Assembly: GCA_046758905.1 (NCBI GenBank)
Contig: JBHIBC010000081.1
Coordinates: forward strand, 1-12,111
Source: JBHIBC01 sp046758905
GTDB taxonomy: Bacteria > Acidobacteriota > Polarisedimenticolia > Gp22-AA2
Length of the DNA stretch: 12,111 nucleotides
Direction of reading: 5' to 3'
The notes beneath the pieces were generated by a model. The model worked only from the letters and a program-made list of their open reading frames with translations. It was not told where the DNA came from and ran no database searches. Shown here piece by piece: positions 1 to 7,929 of this stretch. Position 1 is the first letter of the stretch, and each line of letters opens with the position of its first letter. The position numbers and the translations under genes are program-made.

Positions 1-1055
1 GGCTCGTCCGGGACGGCGAAGTCGATCTCCACGTCGGCCCGGCCCTCCCCCAGGGCACGCTCGAGGCGCGCCATCCTGTGCAACAGCTCCGGAAGGCGGC
101 GAGCCGCCGCCTGCGTCCTCTTCCACTCCCGATGGTCCACCGCCGGGTGTCCGACGACGAATGCGCGCGCCGGCAGGTCCCGCAGGACGGCGGACTTCGC
201 CCCCACCACCGACCGCTCCCCGAGGGTCAGGTGTCCGGCCGCGCCGCTCTGCCCGGCGAGGATCACCCGCGGCCCGAGCCGGGTGCTGCCGGCGATCCCA
301 GACTGAGCCACCAGGATCGATCCTTCCCCGATCACCACGTTGTGGGCCACCTGGACGAGGTTGTCGATCTTGGTTCCGCGCCCCACCACCGTGCTCCCGA
401 ACGTCGCCCGATCGATGGTCGTGCAGGCGCCGATCTCGACGTCGTCCTCGATCACGACGTTGCCGACCTGTGGGATCTTCGTCCGGGCGCCGTCCGCCTC
501 GGCGTAGCCGAACCCGTCGCTGCCGATGACGCTCCCCGCGTGGACCCTCACCCGCTCACCGAGCACCGACCGCGCGTAGACGACGACCCCGGGGTGGAGG
601 ACCGTCTCCCGACCCACGCGGACGTCGTCCCCGAGCACGACGCCGGCCATCAGCACCGCCCGCTCACCCAGCCTGCAGCGACGCCCGAGCACGGCGAACG
701 GGCCGATCGCGACGCGATCGCCCAGGACGACCTCCTCCCCGAGCACGGCCTGCGGGCTGATCCCCTCGGGGGCCGGCTCGGGGGGGTGGAAGAGGGCCAT
801 GGCCGCGCCCAGGGCCGCGTACGGGTCCTCGACGACGATCAGGTTGTGCTCCGGCAGCCGCTCGCCGGCCCGGACGATGAGCCCCGCGGCGCGCGAGGTC
901 CGGGCGGCTCTCCGGTAGCGGGCGTGCGTCACGAAGCTGAGGTCGTCCGGCCCGGCCGCGTCGAGCGGCCGGATCGCCGCCACCCGGCGGCCGGCGTCCC
1001 CGCGCACCCGGCCGCCGAGGCGGGACGCGATCTCCCCGAGCGTGTACGTTCCCAA
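1..1055 (-). CDS. lpxD: UDP-3-O-acylglucosamine N-acyltransferase LpxD (3' end cut by window edge)
   Basis: LpxD transfers the N-linked hydroxyacyl chain from acyl-ACP to UDP-3-O-acyl-glucosamine, the third step of lipid A synthesis, in the cytoplasm. The frame gives 351 codons before the left edge; the family is usually about 340-350 residues, so only the last few codons should be missing. The N-terminal uridine-binding domain opens with YTLGEIASRLGG and contains F41 and Y47 in SFVTHARY. Residues about 100-290 form a left-handed beta-helix of hexapeptide repeats, with VIGSDGFGYA at 176-185 and the catalytic histidine H238 in QVAHNVVIG. A C-terminal helix follows. The chosen start is TTG at 1055, preceded by GAAGG with a 7-nt spacer. 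It puts the N-terminus exactly where the family begins, and no ATG or GTG fits nearby. It lies 72 bp downstream of ompH in the usual bamA-ompH-lpxD order. Confidence 0.95.
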   Translation of the reverse strand, partial: MGTYTLGEIASRLGGRVRGDAGRRVAAIRPLDAAGPDDLSFVTHARYRRAARTSRAAGLIVRAGERLPEHNLIVVEDPYAALGAAMALFHPPEPAPEGISPQAVLGEEVVLGDRVAIGPFAVLGRRCRLGERAVLMAGVVLGDDVRVGRETVLHPGVVVYARSVLGERVRVHAGSVIGSDGFGYAEADGARTKIPQVGNVVIEDDVEIGACTTIDRATFGSTVVGRGTKIDNLVQVAHNVVIGEGSILVAQSGIAGSTRLGPRVILAGQSGAAGHLTLGERSVVGAKSAVLRDLPARAFVVGHPAVDHREWKRTQAAARRLPELLHRMARLERALGEGRADVEIDFAVPDE

Positions 1056-1062
1056 AGATGGA

Positions 1063-1067
1063 CCTTC
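1063..1067 (-). promoter_or_regulatory. Ribosome binding site deciding the lpxD TTG start
   Basis: On the minus strand GAAGG lies 7 nt before TTG (1055-1053). Together with the match of the following residues to the LpxD N-terminus, this supports a TTG start. Confidence 0.5.
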
Positions 1068-1086
1068 GGGCTCCCGGAGGGCCTTA

Positions 1087-1124
1087 CGACGGCCGGTCCG
1101 GCTCGACCGCCGCCTCGGCCGTCG
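1087..1124 (-). repeat. Intergenic 9-bp inverted repeat between ompH and lpxD
   Basis: CGACGGCCG (1087-1095) and its exact reverse complement CGGCCGTCG (1116-1124) flank a 20-nt loop in the 72-bp gap between the ompH stop and the lpxD start. It would form a strong GC stem in the mRNA. No T-run follows on the minus strand, so a simple intrinsic terminator is unlikely. It could stabilise the upstream mRNA 3' end or partly attenuate lpxD; the role is inferred. Confidence 0.5.
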
Positions 1125-1127
1125 GCC

Positions 1128-1667
1128 TCATGGCGACACGGCCGCCGCCGGGACCTTGTGCATCTCGTTGAACTTCGCGATCACCTCCGGGGTGATGTCG
1201 GCTTCCGGCGAGTAATAACCGACCGCCTCGACGCTCAGGATCAGGGTGTAGTTCTTCTCCCTGCCCAGGGCCTCGATCGTGTCGATCAGCATCTTCTGGA
1301 ACCGGCCCTGCACTTCGTTCAGCTGCTCGCTCATCTCCCGGTTGGCGTCGGCCTTCATCCTGTCCAGATCGATGCGCTTGCTCTGCATCTCCCTCTGCAT
1401 CTGCTGGATCTTGTCCTCGCTGAGGCTCGCCCTCTGCTTCCGCAGCCGGTCCGCGGTGGCCTCGAACTCGCGCTGCTTCTTGTCGATGTCGTCCTGCAGC
1501 CGACTCGCCGCCTCCGCGAGCTCCTGGTTGTACTTCTTCCCGACCTCCGTGACCTTCCAGACCCGCTCGGGGTCGAACACCCCCAGGCGGATGGGCGTCT
1601 CCTGCGCGAGGATGCCCCCCGAGGCAAGCAGCAGGACGGCGACGGCCAGACCAGCCGATCGTGACAT
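1128..1667 (-). CDS. ompH: Periplasmic chaperone OmpH/Skp family
   Basis: Skp/OmpH is a trimeric periplasmic chaperone that holds unfolded outer-membrane proteins in a coiled-coil cage before the BAM complex inserts them. The 179-residue product starts with a Sec signal peptide (hydrophobic core about residues 5-18, likely cleavage after GILAQ or nearby). The family's first strand follows (IRLGVFDPERVWKVTEVGKK). Residues about 43-135 form a long, highly charged, Lys/Arg/Glu/Gln-rich coiled coil. The C-terminal part (YTLILSVEAVGYYSPEADIT) returns to the body domain, as in Skp. The ATG at 1667 is preceded by GAGGAG with a 7-nt spacer. It sits between bamA and lpxD, the classical place for this gene. 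A candidate promoter lies just upstream, so it may also be made independently of bamA. Length and architecture are normal. Confidence 0.92.
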   Translation of the reverse strand: MSRSAGLAVAVLLLASGGILAQETPIRLGVFDPERVWKVTEVGKKYNQELAEAASRLQDDIDKKQREFEATADRLRKQRASLSEDKIQQMQREMQSKRIDLDRMKADANREMSEQLNEVQGRFQKMLIDTIEALGREKNYTLILSVEAVGYYSPEADITPEVIAKFNEMHKVPAAAVSP

Positions 1668-1701
1668 GTCGACTCTCCTCGCTCAACCGAAATGCTGGCC
1701 G

Positions 1702-1710
1702 ACTATACCA
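1702..1710 (-). promoter_or_regulatory. Candidate extended -10 promoter before ompH
   Basis: In the bamA-ompH gap the minus strand reads TGGTATAGT, a one-mismatch fit to the extended -10 element TGnTATAAT, about 35 nt upstream of the ompH ATG. No good -35 is present at 16-18 nt spacing, which is tolerated for extended -10 promoters. An AT-rich hexamer stands out in such GC-rich DNA. Not proven. Confidence 0.35.
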
Positions 1711-1712
1711 CA

Positions 1713-1725
1713 GCGCCGGAGGCGC
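1713..1725 (-). terminator. Short hairpin after bamA (possible weak terminator or mRNA end)
   Basis: GCGCC-TCC-GGCGC (minus strand) forms a perfect 5-bp stem with a 3-nt loop in the 76-bp bamA-ompH gap, just upstream of the candidate ompH -10. There is no U-tract, so termination would be weak or absent. It may be a processing or stability element. Confidence 0.25.
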
Positions 1726-1743
1726 GGCACACGCCCCCCCGGC

Positions 1744-4686
1744 TCAGAACGTGGTGCCGATGCTGAAGATGAAGTTCGACGAGTCCTCGCCGGCGCGGGG
1801 ATCCTGGATGAAGCCGTAGATCAGGCGCAGCGGCGCCTGGAACACGGGCAGGTAGAAGCGCATCTCCAGGCCGTAGTCGACCCGCATGTTATCCAGCCTG
1901 ATGTCCTCCTGGTCGTCGTACGCGTTCCCGGCGTCATAGAAGAGGGCCAGCTCCACCGTGTTGGACAGGGGGATCGCGTACTCCACGTTGAACAGGACGA
2001 ACCGGTTGCCCCCGGGGAACACCGTGCCGAAGAAGCCGTCGCCATTGGTGTCCTCGCCCGGGTCCAGGACGCAGTTGCCGTTGTCGGACTCCCCCGGGTC
2101 GAACACGCCGTTCATGTTGGTGTCGTCCGCAGGACAGAAGGGGGTGAAGCTGCCGTCCGGACGGTCCTCTCCGAGGTCGAGGAAGCCGTTGCCGTTCAGA
2201 TCCTCGGTGTCGAGGATGCCGTTGCCGTTGACGTCCTCGCCGGGATCCAGGACGCCGTTGCCGTTCAGATCCTCGTTGTCCAGGACGCCGTTGCCGTTCA
2301 GGTCCTCGGAGGGATCGAGAATGCAGTTCCCGTTGTCGAGCTCCCCCGGATCCTGCACGCCGTTGCCGTTCAGGTCCTCGCACGGATCGAAGACGCCGTT
2401 CGGGTTCCGATCCTCGGGGAAATCGATCAGCCCGTTGCCGTTGATGTCGACGTCGGTGCGCACCGGGCTGACCTCGCGGGTCCCGAACACGCGCAGGCTC
2501 CGCTCGCCCCCCAGGAAGAAGCGCTCGAAGGTCGGGACCGTGCGTCCACCGAACGAGTCGACGAAACCGGCCGACACGTTCACGCCGATGTAGTGGCTCC
2601 GCCGGAGCCCGGGGAAGTACAGGGTCGCGTCGACCCGCGGCTTGACGAACCAGTTGTCGCCCCCCAGGGCGCCCCCGGCGTACTCCACGCTGGTCCGCAG
2701 CCGGAGGCCCCGCGTCGGCCGGAAGAAATTGTTTCTGGTGTCGTACGAGTAGATCGTCGTGACGCTGCTCGTGGTGCTCACCGAGCGCTGTCCGAACCGT
2801 TGGCCGGTCGGCTCGAAGGTGATCTCCTCGAAACGGTAGGCGACGTCGAAGCGCGAGAAGTTGCCCAGGAGCCTGCCCAGCAGCACGCTCCCCCCGCTGC
2901 CGTTTCTCCGGAAGCCGACGAAATCCGTCTGCCGCCGGAAGATCGAGAAGCCCAAGGTCCAGGGCTTCCCCAGGAACCACGGCTCGGTGAAGCTGAGGGA
3001 GTACCGGTCGGCGCGCGCTCCCAGCTGCACGAAGGTGGTGAGGATCTCGCCGCGGCCCAGGAAGTTGCGGGTGGCGTACGACGCCTGGAAGAAGCCTCCC
3101 TCGACGCCGGACACGCCGCCGCCCACCTGGATCTCGTTCCGATTGGCCTCGATCCCCCTCACCTCGATGTCCACCTTGGAGAGGTCGCTGCGGGGCTTGA
3201 CGACGGGGTCGTCCCCGACCTGCCAGTAGCCCAGCTGCGCGATCTTCCTCAGCCCGAGCCGCATCAGCCGCACGTTGAACAGGTCCTCCTCGTTCATCCG
3301 GAACTCCCGGCGCAGCACGCGGTCGCGGGTGGTCGTGTTGCCGCTGAACTCGATGCGATCGACGAAGTATTTCTGATCCTCCGTGATCTCCAGCCTCAGA
3401 TCGGCCACCCGGCCCCGCTTCTCGATCTGCGGGTCGAGCGACACGTAGAAATACCCCCGCGCGCCGTAGTCCTCCTCGATGCGCTTCGTGCCGGCGCGCA
3501 GCGCCATGTCGTTGAACACCATCCCCGGCCTCAGGGGCAGCCGCGCGAGGATCTCGTTGTCGCTGAAGACGCTGTTGCCGACGACCTGGACCCGGCCCAC
3601 CCGGTACTGCGTCCCCTCCTCGATGGGGATGGTCAGGTAGACCCAGCGTTTCGGCGGGTTCTCCAGCTTCTTCCTGGCCTTCTCCTCGGCCTTGAGCCTT
3701 CTCTTGCGCTCCCTCTCGGTCTCCCCCGGCGGGGGCGGGGTCGGCTCCGGGGGGCCGTCCCAGAAGTCATCCTCCTCCGACTCCCAGCCGCCGGTCCCGT
3801 CGTCGTCCGCCGGCTCACCCTCGATCGCCCGTCGCTCCGCCTTCCGGCGCGCCTTCGCCTCCGACTCCAGCTCGACGATCTCCGGCTTGATGTCGATGTC
3901 CAGATACCCCATTCTCTTGTAGGCCCTGCGGACGTTCTCGAGGTCCTGGTCGAGCTTCGCAGGATGGTAGAGCGGCTTGCTCGACGCCCACGACGTCAGC
4001 CAGAAAGCCTCCTTCGTGAGCTGGAGCATCTTGCGCAGCTCCCGGTCCTTGAGCAGCGTGTTGCCCGTGAACCGGATCTTCCGGATCTTCGTCTTCGATC
4101 CCTGCCGGATGTAGAAGGTGACGTCCTGCTGGCCCTGACCGGCCGGAGCCAGCTTGGCCCGGACGCGCGCCTGGAGGAATCCTTTCTCGGCGAGGAGGTG
4201 CCGGATCGCCGCCTCGGCGCGGCGCAGCACCGAGAAGTCGACCGGCTGCCCCCGACGGATGTCGGCCTTCGCCTGGTTCAGCCGCTCCCTGATGGCGGTC
4301 TCCGTCACGGCCTTCGCCCCCACGTAGGCGATGTTGCGCACCAGCGGCCGGTCCTTCACGTGGAACACGAGATCGATGGCGCCGGACGCTCCGCGCCGCG
4401 ACTCCACCACGATGTCGTCGAACAGGTTGAGGTCCCACAGGTGCCGGACCTCGTCGTAGATGGCCCGCTCGTCGTAGGGGTCGCCCGGCTTGATGCGGAG
4501 GTTGTTGAAGAAGGCGTTATCGGAGACCCGGCGGTTGCCGTCCACCACGATCTGTCCGATCACCTGCTGGCCGGGTGCGCCGTCCGGCGGAAGGCGCTCC
4601 CCTTCCTCGCCCGCGCCCCTCGCGGGGCCGGCGGCCGCGAAGATGACGCCTAGGATCGCGGCGATCTGCAGGCACCAGCGGGGCAA
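1744..4686 (-). CDS. bamA: Outer-membrane protein assembly factor BamA with calcium-loop repeats in L6 and a POTRA3 insertion
   Basis: BamA (Omp85) folds and inserts beta-barrel proteins into the outer membrane. The 980-residue product has a signal peptide (1-25), five POTRA domains (about 42-117, 118-198, 200-355, 362-435, 437-511) and a C-terminal barrel (about 515-980) ending in Phe (FSIGTTF). It is about 170 residues longer than E. coli BamA, which two insertions explain: a charged, Pro-rich one at 275-346 in POTRA3, and about 140 residues of EF-hand-like repeats at 745-884 in extracellular loop 6. The loop-6 signature reads LRVFG (731-735) instead of the usual (V/L)RG(F/Y). The barrel resumes with GGNRFVLFNVEYAIPL, matching the strand after L6 in E. 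coli. TTG at 4686, with GGAG 5 nt upstream, is preferred: it begins directly at the signal peptide and avoids a 137-bp overlap with clpC, which an ATG at 4866 would need. Confidence 0.96.
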   Translation of the reverse strand: MPRWCLQIAAILGVIFAAAGPARGAGEEGERLPPDGAPGQQVIGQIVVDGNRRVSDNAFFNNLRIKPGDPYDERAIYDEVRHLWDLNLFDDIVVESRRGASGAIDLVFHVKDRPLVRNIAYVGAKAVTETAIRERLNQAKADIRRGQPVDFSVLRRAEAAIRHLLAEKGFLQARVRAKLAPAGQGQQDVTFYIRQGSKTKIRKIRFTGNTLLKDRELRKMLQLTKEAFWLTSWASSKPLYHPAKLDQDLENVRRAYKRMGYLDIDIKPEIVELESEAKARRKAERRAIEGEPADDDGTGGWESEEDDFWDGPPEPTPPPPGETERERKRRLKAEEKARKKLENPPKRWVYLTIPIEEGTQYRVGRVQVVGNSVFSDNEILARLPLRPGMVFNDMALRAGTKRIEEDYGARGYFYVSLDPQIEKRGRVADLRLEITEDQKYFVDRIEFSGNTTTRDRVLRREFRMNEEDLFNVRLMRLGLRKIAQLGYWQVGDDPVVKPRSDLSKVDIEVRGIEANRNEIQVGGGVSGVEGGFFQASYATRNFLGRGEILTTFVQLGARADRYSLSFTEPWFLGKPWTLGFSIFRRQTDFVGFRRNGSGGSVLLGRLLGNFSRFDVAYRFEEITFEPTGQRFGQRSVSTTSSVTTIYSYDTRNNFFRPTRGLRLRTSVEYAGGALGGDNWFVKPRVDATLYFPGLRRSHYIGVNVSAGFVDSFGGRTVPTFERFFLGGERSLRVFGTREVSPVRTDVDINGNGLIDFPEDRNPNGVFDPCEDLNGNGVQDPGELDNGNCILDPSEDLNGNGVLDNEDLNGNGVLDPGEDVNGNGILDTEDLNGNGFLDLGEDRPDGSFTPFCPADDTNMNGVFDPGESDNGNCVLDPGEDTNGDGFFGTVFPGGNRFVLFNVEYAIPLSNTVELALFYDAGNAYDDQEDIRLDNMRVDYGLEMRFYLPVFQAPLRLIYGFIQDPRAGEDSSNFIFSIGTTF
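2035..2454 (-). repeat. Tandem EF-hand/dockerin-like calcium-loop repeats in BamA loop 6
   Basis: Residues 745-884 of BamA contain about eleven 11-12-residue units. The best (for example residues 806-817) read D-L-N-G-N-G-V-L-D-P-G-E: acidic or amide residues at loop positions 1, 3, 5 and 9, Gly at 6, a hydrophobic at 8 and Glu at 12, as in a canonical EF-hand loop. One unit (841-854) is degenerate. Four cysteines (769, 788, 851, 872), the only ones in the mature protein, flank the repeats and could form two disulfides. At the DNA level a 22-nt segment recurs at 2185, 2254, 2287 and 2359 with at most one difference, so copies are recent or homogenised. Calcium binding is inferred from sequence. 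Dockerin-I or thrombospondin type 3 relationships are both possible. Confidence 0.85.
3649..3864 (-). other. Charged and proline-rich insertion in POTRA3 of BamA
   Basis: Residues 275-346 interrupt POTRA3 between its second strand (YLDIDIKPEIVE) and third strand (WVYLTIPIEEG). In order: a basic helix-like stretch (EAKARRKAERR), an acidic Trp-containing patch (WESEEDDFWDG, 301-311), a proline run (PPEPTPPPP, 312-320), and a strongly basic likely helix (ETERERKRRLKAEEKARKK, 322-340). Standard POTRA domains of about 75-80 residues have nothing here. The insert is probably exposed in the periplasm; its partner is unknown. Confidence 0.8.
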
Positions 4687-4691
4687 GCGGA

Positions 4692-4695
4692 CTCC
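4692..4695 (-). promoter_or_regulatory. Ribosome binding site deciding the bamA TTG start
   Basis: GGAG on the minus strand lies 5 nt before TTG (4686-4684). The encoded peptide then starts MPRWCLQIAAILGV, a compact signal sequence. Frame upstream of this point encodes Arg/Ser-rich residues antisense-like in character and overlaps the end of clpC. Confidence 0.55.
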
Positions 4696-4729
4696 AGACC
4701 AGGCGCCGTTGGTGGGACGGGGGGCACCG

Positions 4730-7153
<2,424 letters not shown>

Positions 7154-7196
7154 GCGCCTGGTCGCCGCCCCCGCTTGTCTGGTGGATCGTCCGTCG

Positions 7197-7925
7197 TCAG
7201 TGGGGAACCCGGGAGGTCCCAACCGCCGTATTGTAGCGGCCGCCTCCCGAGGCCGTCAAGGAACCGTGCTCCATCCGCAGGACGCGCGTGCAGGACGACG
7301 CCAGCCTCTCGCTGTGCGTCGCCAGGAGCGTGGTCATGGCGTGGCGGCGCTGCAGCTCGAGGAGAAGGCCGAACACCGACTCCGCGTTCCTCTCGTCCAG
7401 GTTGCCGGTCGGCTCGTCCGCCAGCAGCAGGGCCGGCCCTCCCACGATGGCCCGGGCGATGGCGACGCGCTGCTGTTCCCCTCCCGACAGCTCGGTCGGG
7501 CGGCGGTCGAGCAGCCCGGCCAGCCCGAGCCCCTCCAGGACCGTCGCGGCCCGGGCCCGCGACCGCCGACGATCCTCCCCCCGGATGAGCAGCGGCATCA
7601 TGGCGTTCTCCACGGCGCTGAACTCGGGGAGGAGGTGATGGAACTGGAACACGAAGCCGATCTGCCGGTTGCGGTACGCGGCCCGCTCCGCAGCGCCGGC
7701 CGAGGCGATGTCCCGCCCCCGGAACAGGATCGATCCGGAGTCCGGCCGATCGATCGCCCCGACCAGGTGCAGGAGCGTCGTCTTGCCGGCGCCGGACTCG
7801 CCGAGGACGGCCACCATCTCGCCCCGCTCGACCACGAGATCGAGCCCTCGCAGCACCTCCACCCGCCGCTCCGGCGGGCCGAACGACCTGTCCAGGTCCC
7901 GGCAGTGGAGGATCGGGTCCGCCAC
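7197..7925 (-). CDS. lolD: Lipoprotein-releasing ABC transporter ATP-binding protein LolD
   Basis: LolD powers release of outer-membrane lipoproteins from the inner membrane to LolA. The 242-residue product has all ABC ATPase motifs: Walker A GESGAGKT (42-49), Q-loop Q94 in FVFQFHHLLPEFSAVENAMMP (typical of LolD), signature LSGGE (146-150), Walker B ALLLADE (165-171) with D-loop NLDE, and switch histidine H204 in LLATHS. It starts with GTG at 7925, only 4 nt after the lolC TAG, implying translational coupling with its permease. The last 17 or so residues (after HGSLTA) are low-complexity and not LolD-like; the DNA there carries the predicted clpC promoter and a long inverted repeat. The closest alternative is a MacB-type ATPase, but the neighbouring permease favours Lol. 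Confidence 0.93.
   Translation of the reverse strand: MADPILHCRDLDRSFGPPERRVEVLRGLDLVVERGEMVAVLGESGAGKTTLLHLVGAIDRPDSGSILFRGRDIASAGAAERAAYRNRQIGFVFQFHHLLPEFSAVENAMMPLLIRGEDRRRSRARAATVLEGLGLAGLLDRRPTELSGGEQQRVAIARAIVGGPALLLADEPTGNLDERNAESVFGLLLELQRRHAMTTLLATHSERLASSCTRVLRMEHGSLTASGGGRYNTAVGTSRVPH
7210..7249. repeat. Inverted repeat around the clpC -10 region
   Basis: CGGGAGG (7210-7216) and CCTCCCG (7243-7249) are exact reverse complements, with an inner pair CCGC (7223-7226) and GCGG (7236-7239). The outer arms flank the predicted clpC -10, one in the promoter spacer and one after the likely start of transcription, with centres about 33 bp (three helical turns) apart. It could be an operator dyad or an mRNA hairpin. 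It does not resemble the CIRCE or CtsR boxes known to control clp genes. Confidence 0.45.
7230..7259 (-). promoter_or_regulatory. Predicted sigma70-like promoter for clpC inside the lolD 3' end
   Basis: The minus strand has TTGACG (7259-7254), an 18-nt spacer and TACAAT (7235-7230), each hexamer matching 5 of 6 consensus bases. Transcription would begin near 7223, about 70 nt upstream of the clpC ATG. Such a pair is unlikely by chance in DNA this GC-rich. It implies that clpC-bamA-ompH-lpxD can be transcribed separately from lolCD. Confidence 0.6.
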
Positions 7926-7929
7926 GGTC

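Noticed and set aside
78..1664. Plus-strand open frame of 528 codons across lpxD and ompH
   Set aside because: It is antisense to two clear family members and has low-complexity Arg/Pro/Asp composition typical of GC shadows.
2035..2454. CRISPR-like or non-coding tandem repeat
   Set aside because: The periodicity is 33-36 nt with no unique spacers, it keeps the bamA frame throughout, and it encodes a consistent calcium-loop motif.
2035..2454. RTX-type calcium nonapeptide repeats
   Set aside because: RTX units follow GGxGxDxxx; these follow DxNxNGxxDPGE, closer to EF-hand, dockerin or TSP3 loops.
1279..4653. Plus-strand open frame of 1124 codons antisense to bamA and ompH
   Set aside because: It mirrors bamA codons in high-GC DNA; its Val/Asp/Leu/His/Arg-biased product has no recognisable domain, while the minus strand encodes a full BamA.
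7154..7222. Longer clpC N-terminus from 7222
   Set aside because: The extra 23 residues do not resemble ClpC, overlap the lolD stop and lie in the predicted 5' leader; the family begins at MFEKYTEKAKK.
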